This document shows, in pieces, positions 1 through 8,683 of a DNA stretch of 64,000 bases; position 1 is the stretch's first letter, and each line of letters begins with the position of its first letter. The notes beneath the pieces are model-generated. The model made no database searches. It was not told the DNA's origin and saw only the letters and a program-made list of their open reading frames with translations. The stretch is from NCBI RefSeq assembly GCF_000744285.1, contig NZ_JQLQ01000002.1, forward strand, positions 1,860,001 through 1,924,000. The letters run 5' to 3'. Both the position numbers and the translations under genes were made by a program. This DNA is from Carnobacterium pleistocenium FTR1 (GTDB lineage: Bacteria; Bacillota; Bacilli; Lactobacillales; Carnobacteriaceae).

Positions 1-584
1 GTAATAATGGAATCAGTCGTTCGTGCAATAGGAGCATCAATGAATCCATGCTCACTTTTAACAAGTCGACCTGTAATCAATGCAGTGTATTTTTTCTGAA
101 TTTCTTTTGCTCTTAACTTCACATCCATCAATGCGTGCGCGTACCCATGTTTAGCAAACAACATTAATCCAGTAGTATCGCGATCAAGTCGAGTCACAAT
201 ATGAATAACTTGATCAACATAGCCTTGACGAACATAGTACCCCTTGACTCGATTAGCCATACTGCTTTCAGGGTGGACTTGCGAAGGTACCGAAGCAACT
301 CCATAAGGCTTATTTACAACTAAATAATGTTGATCTTCGTACACGATATCAATTGGGATATCGATAGGGACAGTTGTCTCATGGGGAGATTCGTCAGGAA
401 TCGTAATTTGTACGTTATCATTTTTTTCCAAAAGATACCGTACGGTTACTTCAGTTTCATTGACTTCAATTTTCCCACCCTGAAACTTTATTTTTGCTAG
501 TAAACTACGTGAGATGCCTTTTGTTTTTAAAAAAGATTTCACTTGTAGACTAGTTGGCAAATCATAGGCCCAACTAAATTTCAT
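1..584 (-). CDS. RluD/RluA-family 23S rRNA pseudouridine synthase, 3' part outside window
   Basis: I translated the minus strand from the ATG at 584; it stays open to the window edge, so only about 194 N-terminal codons are visible. The start region resembles an S4-like RNA-binding domain, and the catalytic motif HIVTRLDRDTTGLM lies near the edge, with the aspartate that attacks the uridine. RluA/RluD enzymes convert uridine to pseudouridine in rRNA. The ATG overlaps the end of nadK by 11 bases, so the two are translationally coupled, as in the yjbN-yjbO pair of Bacillus. The exact target base (RluD-like or another paralogue) cannot be told from this part. Confidence 0.9.
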   Translation of the reverse strand, partial: MKFSWAYDLPTSLQVKSFLKTKGISRSLLAKIKFQGGKIEVNETEVTVRYLLEKNDNVQITIPDESPHETTVPIDIPIDIVYEDQHYLVVNKPYGVASVPSQVHPESSMANRVKGYYVRQGYVDQVIHIVTRLDRDTTGLMLFAKHGYAHALMDVKLRAKEIQKKYTALITGRLVKSEHGFIDAPIARTTDSII

Positions 585-1386
585 ATTTTTTTTTCGCTCC
601 AATAAAAGCATCTTCAACTCGACTCCAGAAATGCGTATGTCTGTAACGAGCAAAGTGAATGCGTTCTTTCGCAATGCTGTAATTTAATTCTGTAATATTT
701 TTTTCAGAAGATGTCAACTGGTCAATGGTTAAAACAAAACCTTCTGTTGTAACCGGTTTGATCCTGATCCATTCATCTCGTGCAACAATCAGTGGTGAAC
801 CTAAAATACGGAATACCCGATTATTAATTGGTGCGATTTCAGTCAACTGTAAAGCTTCAAGTCTAGGATGAATAACGGCTCCCCCTACAGACTTATTGTA
901 ACCAGTAGAACCAGTAGGTGTCGAAATACACATTCCGTCCCCTCTAAACCGTTCAAACAATTCATCCTTTATAAAGACATCACATACCATTGTTCCATCT
1001 ATACGCTTCATTGTTGATTCATTTAATGATAAGAAATGAGAAGATTCCTTTTGTCCTTGATAAGTTACTTTGACATCAAGTAATGGGTAGCTAACACTTT
1101 CACCCTCATCTTTAAGTAAACTTGAGACTAAATCTTCTAACTCGTAATCTCGCCAGTCTGTATAGAAACCCAGATGTCCCGTATGAACTCCTACAAATCG
1201 AACTTGATCTAGCATATGGGCATATCGGTGGAAAGCGGACAACAATGTCCCGTCCCCACCTATCGTTACAACGACATCTGGATTTTTATTGTCTAATTGA
1301 AGACGATTTTTTAAGCAGAGTATTCGAAATTGTTCGGCTAATTTTAAAGACTGTTCTACATTATTATTAACTACCGCTATTTTCAA
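574..1386 (-). CDS. nadK: NAD kinase
   Basis: This 270-residue protein phosphorylates NAD to NADP in the cytosol. The diagnostic motifs are visible: GGDGT at residues 43-47, the NE pair near residues 122-123, and TPTGSTGY at 157-163, which shape the NAD/ATP site. Length is normal for the Gram-positive PpnK/NadK family. It lies downstream of relQ (63 bp gap) and overlaps the pseudouridine synthase, the same order as yjbM-yjbN-yjbO in Bacillus subtilis. The link with relQ puts NADP supply beside alarmone synthesis. Confidence 0.97.
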   Translation of the reverse strand: MKIAVVNNNVEQSLKLAEQFRILCLKNRLQLDNKNPDVVVTIGGDGTLLSAFHRYAHMLDQVRFVGVHTGHLGFYTDWRDYELEDLVSSLLKDEGESVSYPLLDVKVTYQGQKESSHFLSLNESTMKRIDGTMVCDVFIKDELFERFRGDGMCISTPTGSTGYNKSVGGAVIHPRLEALQLTEIAPINNRVFRILGSPLIVARDEWIRIKPVTTEGFVLTIDQLTSSEKNITELNYSIAKERIHFARYRHTHFWSRVEDAFIGAKKKYEI

Positions 1387-1435
1387 AGTTATCCCCCCTT
1401 TTATTTGACTATTATATTACAATAGCCCCAAACAA

Positions 1436-1470
1436 TAAACGTCAAAAAATTAGTGTTTTTTTGACGTTTC
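1436..1470 (-). terminator. Hairpin between relQ and nadK, possible weak terminator
   Basis: Inverted arms AAACGTCAAAAAA (1437-1449) and TTTTTTGACGTTT (1456-1469) overlap the relQ stop codon. The stem is AT-rich and the U-tract is short, so it may only attenuate read-through into nadK. Confidence 0.4.
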
Positions 1471-2109
1471 ATTGATAGTCGTTCTTTTACTATGAGAAAA
1501 CAACTGTTGGGCTTCTTGTATCTCTTCTCTAATTTGAGACATTTCTTCGTCTAGTTGAAAAGCAGCTTCTGCAGCTCTTTTCAAACGAACATTAATGGCG
1601 TCTGGAAACTCACCTTGGTATTTATAATTCAAAGAATGTTCAATCGTAGCCCAAAAATTCATTGCCAATGTACGCACCTGTATCTCAACCAGTATTCTTT
1701 TTTCACCATTGATCAATTGCACTGGGTATTCAAATACAACATGGTACGAGCGGTAACCACTTTCCTTCTTGTTCGTTATATAATCTCGTTCTTCAATTAT
1801 TTTTATATCATTTCGATTTCTTAAAAGTCTAACCACTTCATGAATATCCTCCACAAACTGACACATGATTCTTAATCCAGCTATATCTTGCATCTCAGTA
1901 TCTAATTTATCGAAAGGAATATTTCTTAAAGCCGCTTTTCCAATAATGCTATTTACTGGTTTTACTCTTCCAGTAACAAACTCAATTGGAATATGCCGGT
2001 TTCCTTTACTAAATTCCTTACGAATTCCTTTTAATTTTATTTTTAATTCTTCAACAGCCTGATTGTAAGGTATTAAAAAATCTTCCCACTTTTGATCTTG
2101 ATCCATCAT
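1450..2109 (-). CDS. relQ: Small alarmone synthetase RelQ (GTP pyrophosphokinase)
   Basis: A 219-residue single-domain (p)ppGpp synthetase without HD hydrolase, TGS or ACT domains, as expected for the RelQ/SAS1 class. Synthetase motifs are visible: DIAGLR (about 75-80), GYRSYH (118-123) and EIQVRT (142-147), followed by the conserved ATIEHSL helix. It transfers pyrophosphate from ATP to GDP or GTP in the stringent response. Two ATG codons are adjacent at the start behind GAGGG; I kept the first. It heads the relQ-nadK-pseudouridine synthase unit and is divergent from the CYTH gene. Confidence 0.96.
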   Translation of the reverse strand: MMDQDQKWEDFLIPYNQAVEELKIKLKGIRKEFSKGNRHIPIEFVTGRVKPVNSIIGKAALRNIPFDKLDTEMQDIAGLRIMCQFVEDIHEVVRLLRNRNDIKIIEERDYITNKKESGYRSYHVVFEYPVQLINGEKRILVEIQVRTLAMNFWATIEHSLNYKYQGEFPDAINVRLKRAAEAAFQLDEEMSQIREEIQEAQQLFSHSKRTTINETSKKH

Positions 2110-2302
2110 TATATACCCTCTTTTAGGAATCTATGATTTCGCACTTTTTCAAAGTACAATATGGCTTTATTTTAACATATTTAACTAGAAAGATGAAATA
2201 TACTAAAATAGGAATAAAATGGTATGATGATTAAATAGTTCATTACTAACAACATAAAGATATATTACGATAAGTAATTTAATTTAGAAAAGAGTGGAAT
2301 AA

Positions 2303-2875
2303 ATGACTCAACATGTAGAAATTGAATTTAAAAATAGTCTAACAAAAATTGAATATACAAAACTGTTAAGCCGTTTAAACTTAGCTGAAGATACGTTTTA
2401 CATTCAAGAGAATTATTACTTCGATACAAAAGATTGGAAACTAAAGAATTTACATTCTGCTTTACGTATTCGCTTCTTTTCAGATTCTGCTGAACTAACA
2501 TTAAAAACTCCTCTTGAAAAAAATCTTTTAGAAACAACTGATGACTTATCATTAAAACAGGGAAGATTTTTTTTAGATACTCAGACCATTAAATCAAATG
2601 GGCGTGTAGCTAAACAATTAGCAGACTTAAAGATCAATCTAGAAGATCTCTTTTTATTTGGCTCATTAGTAACCAAGCGTCATGAGAAAAAAGTTGGTCA
2701 AGGCCTAATTGTACTAGACGAAAGTACGTATGGTAATAATAAAGATTATGAGTTAGAAATAGAAACAACTTCTCGTGAAAAAGGAGAAGTTTTTTTCAAC
2801 GAGTTCCTTCAATTCCATTCAATTAAAAAACGACCAACTAAAAATAAAATCAGTCGCATGATGGAGTCAAGTTGA
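2303..2875 (+). CDS. CYTH domain protein (YjbK-like, triphosphate tunnel fold)
   Basis: The 190-residue protein begins with the CYTH signature E6-x-E8-x-K10 (HVEIEFK) and carries further basic and acidic strands typical of the triphosphate tunnel fold (adenylate cyclase IV, thiamine triphosphatase, inorganic triphosphatases). It faces relQ in the position of Bacillus yjbK. The substrate is unknown; hydrolysis of an inorganic or organic triphosphate is the family expectation, and its place beside an alarmone synthetase is suggestive only. Start chosen at 2303 behind GAGTGGAA. Confidence 0.85.
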   Translation: MTQHVEIEFKNSLTKIEYTKLLSRLNLAEDTFYIQENYYFDTKDWKLKNLHSALRIRFFSDSAELTLKTPLEKNLLETTDDLSLKQGRFFLDTQTIKSNGRVAKQLADLKINLEDLFLFGSLVTKRHEKKVGQGLIVLDESTYGNNKDYELEIETTSREKGEVFFNEFLQFHSIKKRPTKNKISRMMESS

Positions 2876-3060
2876 TCTTTTATCATTAGTATTAAAGGAT
2901 AAAAATAAAATGTGGCGACTTTGTTACAAATTATACAAAATTTAGTTCAAAAATAAGACCCTTTATTATATTTTTTTAACTATTTTTGATAAAGTATACT
3001 TGTTAACAAAACACTAGAGCATATATAGATTTAAAAATACTAATACTAAGGTGAAGATAA

Positions 3061-3747
3061 ATGGGCACAACTACACATCCTAAAAATGAATCAATTCATA
3101 ATGAAGTAATTGAAATTTATTTGTTTATTAATCCAATTGACTCTACTTGTTTCCAAGCCGAAAAAGAGGTCTTACGTTTCATTGAAAAATCTTCTAATAG
3201 AATTCACGTGAATTTTATTCCGGTTCATAATTTAAGTACGGTGACTCAATATCTTTCTACAAATAACTTGCCAAAAAGTGATTTAAAGTTACGCAATGCT
3301 ATCCATTCAGTATCATACGATATTTGTCTTTACTACACTGCTGCGACTATGCAAGGTAAGAAAAAAGGTCGCAACTTCTTACTTGAATTGCAATATGAAC
3401 TGATTGAAGAAAAAAAAGTGTTCTCAGAAGATCTTATTCTTGAATCTGCCAAGAAAGCTAAATTAGATATCCCAATGTTTCTCGAAGATAAGGAATTAGA
3501 CTTTACAATTGCTTCTTTTGAAGCTGATCAAAAGATAGCTTGCGGTGTGAATGCTTTTAAAACGCCTTCTTGTTTATTTTTTGGTGATCGTCATAAAGAG
3601 CATGGATTGCTGATTGAAGAAGGTATTACAGTCGAACTACTACAAGCACTGCATAACCCTAATCCAATGGTCATTGAAGCAAGAAATCAAATAATTTCTA
3701 AAAACGGGATTCGGTCAATTAATAAGACTTCATTACAAGTGCTTTAA
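3061..3747 (+). CDS. spxH: ClpXP adaptor SpxH (YjbH, DsbA-like thioredoxin fold)
   Basis: A 228-residue thioredoxin-fold protein of the DsbA_2/YjbH type. The active-site stretch is LFINPIDSTCF, so only one cysteine (C30) remains of the usual CxxC. In Bacillus and Staphylococcus, YjbH binds Spx and delivers it to ClpXP for degradation. Its presumed client spx is encoded 4 kb away (7933-8331) in this same block, and another Clp adaptor, MecA, lies next to spx. Reduction to a single cysteine makes an adaptor more likely than an oxidoreductase. Confidence 0.88.
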   Translation: MGTTTHPKNESIHNEVIEIYLFINPIDSTCFQAEKEVLRFIEKSSNRIHVNFIPVHNLSTVTQYLSTNNLPKSDLKLRNAIHSVSYDICLYYTAATMQGKKKGRNFLLELQYELIEEKKVFSEDLILESAKKAKLDIPMFLEDKELDFTIASFEADQKIACGVNAFKTPSCLFFGDRHKEHGLLIEEGITVELLQALHNPNPMVIEARNQIISKNGIRSINKTSLQVL

Positions 3748-3773
3748 AATTTGATTTTAACTTTCATAATAAC

Positions 3774-3882
3774 AAAAAAAGCTAAGCTATTGATGTGAGA
3801 TATGTGATGCCGCTCAAAAAATCAGACTAACCATCTAACTTTTTAGGAACGGTTCAACGTAACATCTAGCTTAGCTTTTTTT
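3774..3882. terminator. Bidirectional terminator with unusually large loop (spxH / pepF)
   Basis: Perfect 16-bp arms AAAAAAAGCTAAGCTA (3774-3789) and its complement (3867-3882) lie between the convergent spxH and pepF. The A/T ends give U-tracts in both directions. The 77-nt interior has further possible pairings (GATGT/ACATC, CCG/CGG), so the full RNA could be a structured stem rather than a simple hairpin. Confidence 0.8.
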
Positions 3883-3894
3883 AGTTGAATACGA

Positions 3895-5712
3895 TTAATT
3901 TTTTAATGATTCAATCAATTCTTCTAATTCATTTAATCTATTTTCAAATACTTTCATAGCATCCTCTATATAAACTTTATCGGTCATGTCTACCCCGGCT
4001 TTTTTCATTACTTCAATAGGATAATCACTATTCCCAGATTTTAAATACGTTAAGTAGCTGTCTAAAGCTCCATCTTCACCTTTACTAATTTTAGCAGCTA
4101 AAGCTGTGGCAGCCGAAAAACCTGTTGAATATTGATAAACATAATAATTGTAATAAAAATGTGGTATTCTAGTCCATTCTATAGCAATTTCAGGATCTTT
4201 TTCAACATTTGGCCCATAGTAACGTGCATTCAGTTCCCCATAATAATTTGATAAAAAGTCACTTGTCAAAGGTGTCCCTTTTGCTGCTTCTTCATGGATA
4301 AAATGTTCAAATTCAGCAAATTGAGTCTGCCTAAACATAGTTCCTTTAAACCCATCCAGATAATGATTCAAAATATATGCTCGGACTTTTGGATCTTTTT
4401 GTGTTTCTAATAAATAATCCGTTAAAATATTTTCATTTGTGGTAGAAGCTATTTCTGCTACAAAGATAGAATAGTCTCCATACACATACGGCTGATTCGT
4501 TCTTGTATAATAGCTGTGGGCACTGTGTCCTAATTCGTGAACAAGCGTATACAAATGGTTTAGTGAATCATGCCAATTTAACAAGACGTAAGGATTCGTT
4601 TCATATGCTCCTGAAGAGTAAGCACCACTTCTCTTGCCTTCATTTTCTATAACATCGATCCATCGATTATTAAAAGCCTTTTTCAAAACAGACAAGTACT
4701 CTTCACCAAGTGGTTGTAAAGCTTTTAAAGTCTCCGCCTCAGCTTCTTCATAAGTATATTTAATACCAGCTTCTCCGCTAATAGGGGTGTACATATCATA
4801 CATATGAAGCTCTTCTAAATTTAACAGTTCTTTTCTTAAAGCAACATAGCGATGCAACAATGGCAAGTGATCATGAACGACATCTAGCAATGTATCGTAA
4901 ACAGCTTCTGGGATATGATTACTGCTAAGAGCTTTTTCACGTGCTGATTGATAGTGGTGCACTTTTGCGTTGTAATTATGGTATTTAACATGTGAAGATA
5001 GTGTACTTGAAAAAGTATTTTGCAATCCTTCATATACTTTATAAAGATTTTTAAAAGCTGATTTGCGAACTGTTCGATGAGTACTTTCCATTAATTGTCC
5101 ATAAACCCCATGAGACAATTGAATGTCATTTCCATTTTCATCTTTAATTGTTGGAAATGTGATATCTGCATTATTTAATATGTTAAACGTTCGACTTGAA
5201 GCATTAAAAATTTCTCCTGCTCCTGCTAACAAAGCTTCTTCGTTAGCACTTAGAACGTGCTCCCTAGCTGCTGTTAATCGTTCAATAAAGTGTTTATAGA
5301 TGGTTAACTCTTCATTTTCATTAAAATAGTGATTCAATTTTTCTTCTGGCAATTCTAACACTTCAGGCTCGAACCATGAGATAGCCTCATTAGCCTGTGT
5401 AGCTAATTTAGTAGCTTGTTCATACATCCCTTGATAAATTGAGTTTGTCGTATCTTGATCATTTTTTAATTGAGCATATACATATAACGTTTCCAGTTGA
5501 TTGGATAAATCTAAAATAGTTTGAATAGCTTTCAAAAAACTTTTTGATCCATTAGTTAGTGTACCCTTATAAGTCACAACCGACTTTATTTTATTCTCTA
5601 ATTCTTTGTAAGATTGTTTAAAATCATCGTCGGATTTAAAGATGACTCCTAAATCCCAAGTCCATTCACTAGGTACTTTATCTCTTTTTGGTAATTTTTT
5701 TGGTTCACTCAT
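3895..5712 (-). CDS. pepF: Oligoendopeptidase F (M3 family metallopeptidase)
   Basis: The zinc motif HELGH (in TLVHELGHSAHSYYT) is at about residue 390 of 605. This is the M3B family, which cuts 7-17-residue peptides in the cytosol. The start is ATG 5712 (MSEPKKLPKR), behind AAGGAGG; a longer frame to 5754 would place the ribosome site inside the coding region. In lactic acid bacteria PepF recycles peptides, consistent with the Opp transporter and M42 aminopeptidases nearby. Its place beside coiA matches yjbG of Bacillus. Confidence 0.96.
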   Translation of the reverse strand: MSEPKKLPKRDKVPSEWTWDLGVIFKSDDDFKQSYKELENKIKSVVTYKGTLTNGSKSFLKAIQTILDLSNQLETLYVYAQLKNDQDTTNSIYQGMYEQATKLATQANEAISWFEPEVLELPEEKLNHYFNENEELTIYKHFIERLTAAREHVLSANEEALLAGAGEIFNASSRTFNILNNADITFPTIKDENGNDIQLSHGVYGQLMESTHRTVRKSAFKNLYKVYEGLQNTFSSTLSSHVKYHNYNAKVHHYQSAREKALSSNHIPEAVYDTLLDVVHDHLPLLHRYVALRKELLNLEELHMYDMYTPISGEAGIKYTYEEAEAETLKALQPLGEEYLSVLKKAFNNRWIDVIENEGKRSGAYSSGAYETNPYVLLNWHDSLNHLYTLVHELGHSAHSYYTRTNQPYVYGDYSIFVAEIASTTNENILTDYLLETQKDPKVRAYILNHYLDGFKGTMFRQTQFAEFEHFIHEEAAKGTPLTSDFLSNYYGELNARYYGPNVEKDPEIAIEWTRIPHFYYNYYVYQYSTGFSAATALAAKISKGEDGALDSYLTYLKSGNSDYPIEVMKKAGVDMTDKVYIEDAMKVFENRLNELEELIESLKN

Positions 5713-5803
5713 TAAAAAACCTCCTTGAAATTTTATTATATTTAATCTTACCACAAATTATTTTTAAATAAAGAAAATTTCATGAAGTTGATTTACTCAA
5801 GAT

Positions 5804-6976
5804 TTAAACCATAAGCGAATGTTCTAGTAATAAAAAATTAGATATCTTTTCTTTCTCATCTTTATAGCGTTGAGGTTCTTTTTGAATGATCCAATCCGAA
5901 TTAGAAATAGCTAATAATAGGCCTCTTTGTATCAAAATAGCTATGAAATAATCAGCACACTTTTTTTTGCTTTCAATTGATATAAGGGGCATAACATAAA
6001 AAATAAGTTCATTATTATTTATCATTTGAGAAATTTTTTGATGCATCTCCTTCTTAGAAATAACTCCGTTGGAACTTTTCCCCATTATCCACTCCAATAA
6101 TAGATACTTCCAAAAATAAGACAAAGATTTAATGAATAATTGATTTTTCACAGGCAAATAAACTTCAACCGGCAAAGAAACTAAAGAATCTCCTTTCTTA
6201 TAAATATATTTTTGAAACGATACGATTTCCGGAACTTGATAATTTCTCCCTCTATTTAAAAAATAGTGACTTTGAACCAACTGCCTTTTTGATTTATTTT
6301 GCTTTTTTTTCGAAAGAAGTAATAACTGTTCACTGATGTACTTTAAACTAGTCTCCACTTTATTTAGGTCAAATTGGGTAGAATAAGCATTCATATAAGC
6401 TGAATTTTCTTGTTGATTAATTAGATAATGAACAGTTAGCATATCATCAGCAACATGTAATTCTAAAAAATAACAACCTATTGCCTCGTTCTCATTAACA
6501 AATAACCTTTGAAAGCTAGTTAACTTATTTTTGAAATGGTATTTTTCCCCTAAAATCCAGTAAACTTTGTAACCATTTTGAGTATACCCGAACGTTCGTT
6601 CAATCATTCTTTGAGTAGAGAGAGCACTGCATTGAAATTCAATAGCAATTGGAGTTTTTTCATCTAGCCAAATCAATAAATCAGGTCGTTGTTTTAAATT
6701 TGGCAGATAAGCTTCCAATTGACAGGGGATTTCTTGTTGTTTGAACCACTGGTAAAGCATACCTTTACCTAAAATATGTTCTTCGGTTTCACTTTCTGAA
6801 AAAACGTTGCAATTTTTTTTTTGAAAATGTGTGAAATGAGCCTGTTTAATTAACCCCTTCTTTAGAAAAACCGGTTCTTTACAACTTGGACAATAATAGT
6901 CATGTTTTTGACTCTTGCTTTTTTGCTCATTCATCGCATTAAGATAATGGTTTTTATTATTCACCGCCACTAACAT
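5804..6976 (-). CDS. coiA: Competence protein CoiA family
   Basis: This 390-residue protein has an N-terminal zinc-ribbon-like motif YYCPSCKEPVFLKKG and a nuclease-like core with a PDLLIW...IEFQCSALS pattern, typical of CoiA, which is needed for processing or recombining DNA taken up during transformation. The start at 6976 follows AGGGGAGA. It lies immediately after the mecA terminator, so it likely has its own promoter. The C-terminal half is lysine-rich and poorly conserved. MecA, which degrades the competence regulator in Bacillus, is the upstream neighbour. The presence of coiA hints at transformation potential but does not prove it. Confidence 0.93.
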   Translation of the reverse strand: MLVAVNNKNHYLNAMNEQKSKSQKHDYYCPSCKEPVFLKKGLIKQAHFTHFQKKNCNVFSESETEEHILGKGMLYQWFKQQEIPCQLEAYLPNLKQRPDLLIWLDEKTPIAIEFQCSALSTQRMIERTFGYTQNGYKVYWILGEKYHFKNKLTSFQRLFVNENEAIGCYFLELHVADDMLTVHYLINQQENSAYMNAYSTQFDLNKVETSLKYISEQLLLLSKKKQNKSKRQLVQSHYFLNRGRNYQVPEIVSFQKYIYKKGDSLVSLPVEVYLPVKNQLFIKSLSYFWKYLLLEWIMGKSSNGVISKKEMHQKISQMINNNELIFYVMPLISIESKKKCADYFIAILIQRGLLLAISNSDWIIQKEPQRYKDEKEKISNFLLLEHSLMV

Positions 6977-7046
6977 CTTTATAATCTCCCCTCATATACT
7001 TCACACTTCAAGTATCCGCAAAGAAGGCGAGATCACTATTTTTAGA

Positions 7047-7084
7047 CAAAAAAATCAAAGAAAGAAAATCTTTCTTTGATTTTA
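7047..7084 (-). terminator. Intrinsic terminator of mecA
   Basis: Stem ATCAAAGAAAGA / TCTTTCTTTGAT (about 7054-7065 and 7069-7080) is followed in the minus direction by a seven-T run. Confidence 0.85.
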
Positions 7085-7102
7085 TAATCAATTCTATTTA
7101 GC

Positions 7103-7780
7103 TTATTTAAAATAGTGACGAGTCAATTCAAGAGCTCTCTTCTCCATAATTACTTTGCCGTGTTCTTCTAAAATCCCTTGAGTTACTGGTGTTTTATCAG
7201 CGAATTCTAGTGCGAGTGCAATTTCTTCATCAGCACTTCTTTCGGTCATTTCATTAATAAAAAAGACTAAATTTAAATAATATCTTTCTTTATAAAGAAA
7301 CAATCTAGACAAAGCGTTATCCAAATGCATCATTTTTGATAATTCAATCATATTTTCAAATTGATTAAATCTTAAAACAATTCCTTCTGTTTCATCTTTC
7401 GAATGTTCATTATCATTCTCAAGTTCATTCTCAGCTTCAGATTTATTTAAATTTTGCACCATCTGTTTTTTTATATATTGAGAGAATTCATCTGAATTAA
7501 GATTTTCAGATGCTGAAGAAAAATCTAATTGATCATTTATCGGACCACCTTTGCTGATAAACAGCTCTAGCCCATTTCCATTTGGTAACACTTGAAATGT
7601 GATGGCATCAGATTCATGGAATTGTTCGTCTACGTCTACTTCTTCTAAAATACTATAAAAAAAGTTTTCAATTTGTTTATGATTTCCTAAAAGATCTAGA
7701 AAAGTTACGCCTCTTTCTTCTAAATCAGCATTCTCAATCAATACTCGAATGGTGTTTTCGTTAATATGTTCCATTTCCAT
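7103..7780 (-). CDS. mecA: ClpC adaptor protein MecA
   Basis: A 225-residue MecA: N-terminal substrate-binding domain starting MEMEHINENTIRVLI, an acidic, Asn/Glu-rich linker, and a C-terminal domain that docks on ClpC (residues about 120-225). The start ATG at 7780 lies 7 nt after GAGGTG; the upstream in-frame ATG overlaps that ribosome site and is unlikely. In Bacillus MecA targets ComK for ClpCP degradation and restrains aggregation. It is followed by coiA and preceded by spx, the usual neighbourhood. Confidence 0.95.
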   Translation of the reverse strand: MEMEHINENTIRVLIENADLEERGVTFLDLLGNHKQIENFFYSILEEVDVDEQFHESDAITFQVLPNGNGLELFISKGGPINDQLDFSSASENLNSDEFSQYIKKQMVQNLNKSEAENELENDNEHSKDETEGIVLRFNQFENMIELSKMMHLDNALSRLFLYKERYYLNLVFFINEMTERSADEEIALALEFADKTPVTQGILEEHGKVIMEKRALELTRHYFK

Positions 7781-7881
7781 AGTCCTACACCTCATTTCTT
7801 TTCTTCACAGTTAAAAGCGGCTCAACATATGAATAATCTATATAACCATTCTAAAGGAAATAAATTAAATGTAAAGTTAAA

Positions 7882-7924
7882 AGTGCCAAAAAAAACTACA
7901 ACATCTTAAGATGCGCAGTTTCGA
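7882..7924 (-). terminator. Probable terminator of spx
   Basis: On the minus strand an imperfect stem (AAACT...AGTTT outside, CATCTTAAGATG inside) is followed by eight T. Placed directly after the spx stop codon. Confidence 0.65.
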
Positions 7925-7932
7925 TTTATTTG

Positions 7933-8331
7933 TTAATAGCCGACAATAAGTTGAGCTTGTTTCAATTCAAGAGCTCGTACTTCGCGAGGTAAAAAGCGAC
8001 GTATTTCATCTTCATTATAGCCAACTTGTAGTCTTTTTTCATCTACCATAATTGGCCGGCGTAAAAGGCCCGGATTATCTTGAATCAAATCAAACATTTT
8101 GTTTAAAGGTAACTCATCTAATTCAACATTCAATTCTTGAAATACTTTAGAACGTGTCGAAATGATTTCTTCTGTACCATCTTCTGTCATTCTTAAAATC
8201 GATTTAATTTCACCAATTGTTAGCGGTTCTGAAAAAATGTTTCTTTCATTATAAGTAATATCATTTTCTTCTAACCAGGCCTTAGCTTTGCGACAAGATG
8301 TACAGCTAGGCGATGTATATAAAGTTACCAT
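7933..8331 (-). CDS. spx: Transcriptional regulator Spx
   Basis: A 132-residue ArsC-fold protein. Key residues are visible: the redox switch C10-T-S-C13, G52 (needed for contact with the RNA polymerase alpha C-terminal domain in Bacillus) and R92 in the RRPIMVD motif. Spx binds RNA polymerase and redirects it during disulfide stress. It carries both cysteines, so it belongs to the redox-sensing subclass. The ClpXP adaptor SpxH is encoded nearby, giving regulator and degradation adaptor in one block. Confidence 0.96.
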   Translation of the reverse strand: MVTLYTSPSCTSCRKAKAWLEENDITYNERNIFSEPLTIGEIKSILRMTEDGTEEIISTRSKVFQELNVELDELPLNKMFDLIQDNPGLLRRPIMVDEKRLQVGYNEDEIRRFLPREVRALELKQAQLIVGY

Positions 8332-8683
8332 ATGTTATTCTCTCCTTTTTTAATCAGATGGATCGTTCAAAAAAATTGAGGATTGTTATGAACCTATGAA
8401 ATACCTTATGAATTTATTATAAAACATCCATTTTAAAAATACTACCCTTTTTGTCATCTTTTTGTCACTTCTTATTAATTTCTTTATAATAAATACTTTT
8501 ATTTTGTACTTTTCTAGTTAGAAGTCATATTCCACAACGGTTTACTCTAGATGATTATATCAATACTTAATATAATTAAAAATTCATTACAAATAATACT
8601 TTGTTTGAAAATAAACTTTTTGTTTTTTTATTAACAAAAAAGCTATAAATCAGACTTAATGTCTAATTTATAGCTTTTTCAAC
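8332..8683. other. 352-bp intergenic region upstream of spx
   Basis: Contains the oppF terminator (8635-8679) and the presumed spx promoter. On the minus strand a TATAAT lies at 8421-8416, with no good -35. Two tandem copies of TGACAAAAAG end about 25 bp upstream of it (about 8448-8470). No coding region seen. Confidence 0.5.
8635..8679 (-). terminator. Intrinsic terminator of the opp operon
   Basis: Near-perfect stem AAAAAGCTATAAAT..AGAC (8661-8679 as minus 5' arm) with a 5-nt loop and a poly-T tail right after the oppF stop. Confidence 0.9.

Noticed and set aside
5713-5754. Longer N-terminus for PepF (MVRLNIIKFQGGF).
   Set aside because: AAGGAGG would lie inside it, and ATG 5712 has ideal spacing.
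7781-7795. Upstream start for MecA (MRCRT).
   Set aside because: That ATG overlaps the ribosome site used by ATG 7780.
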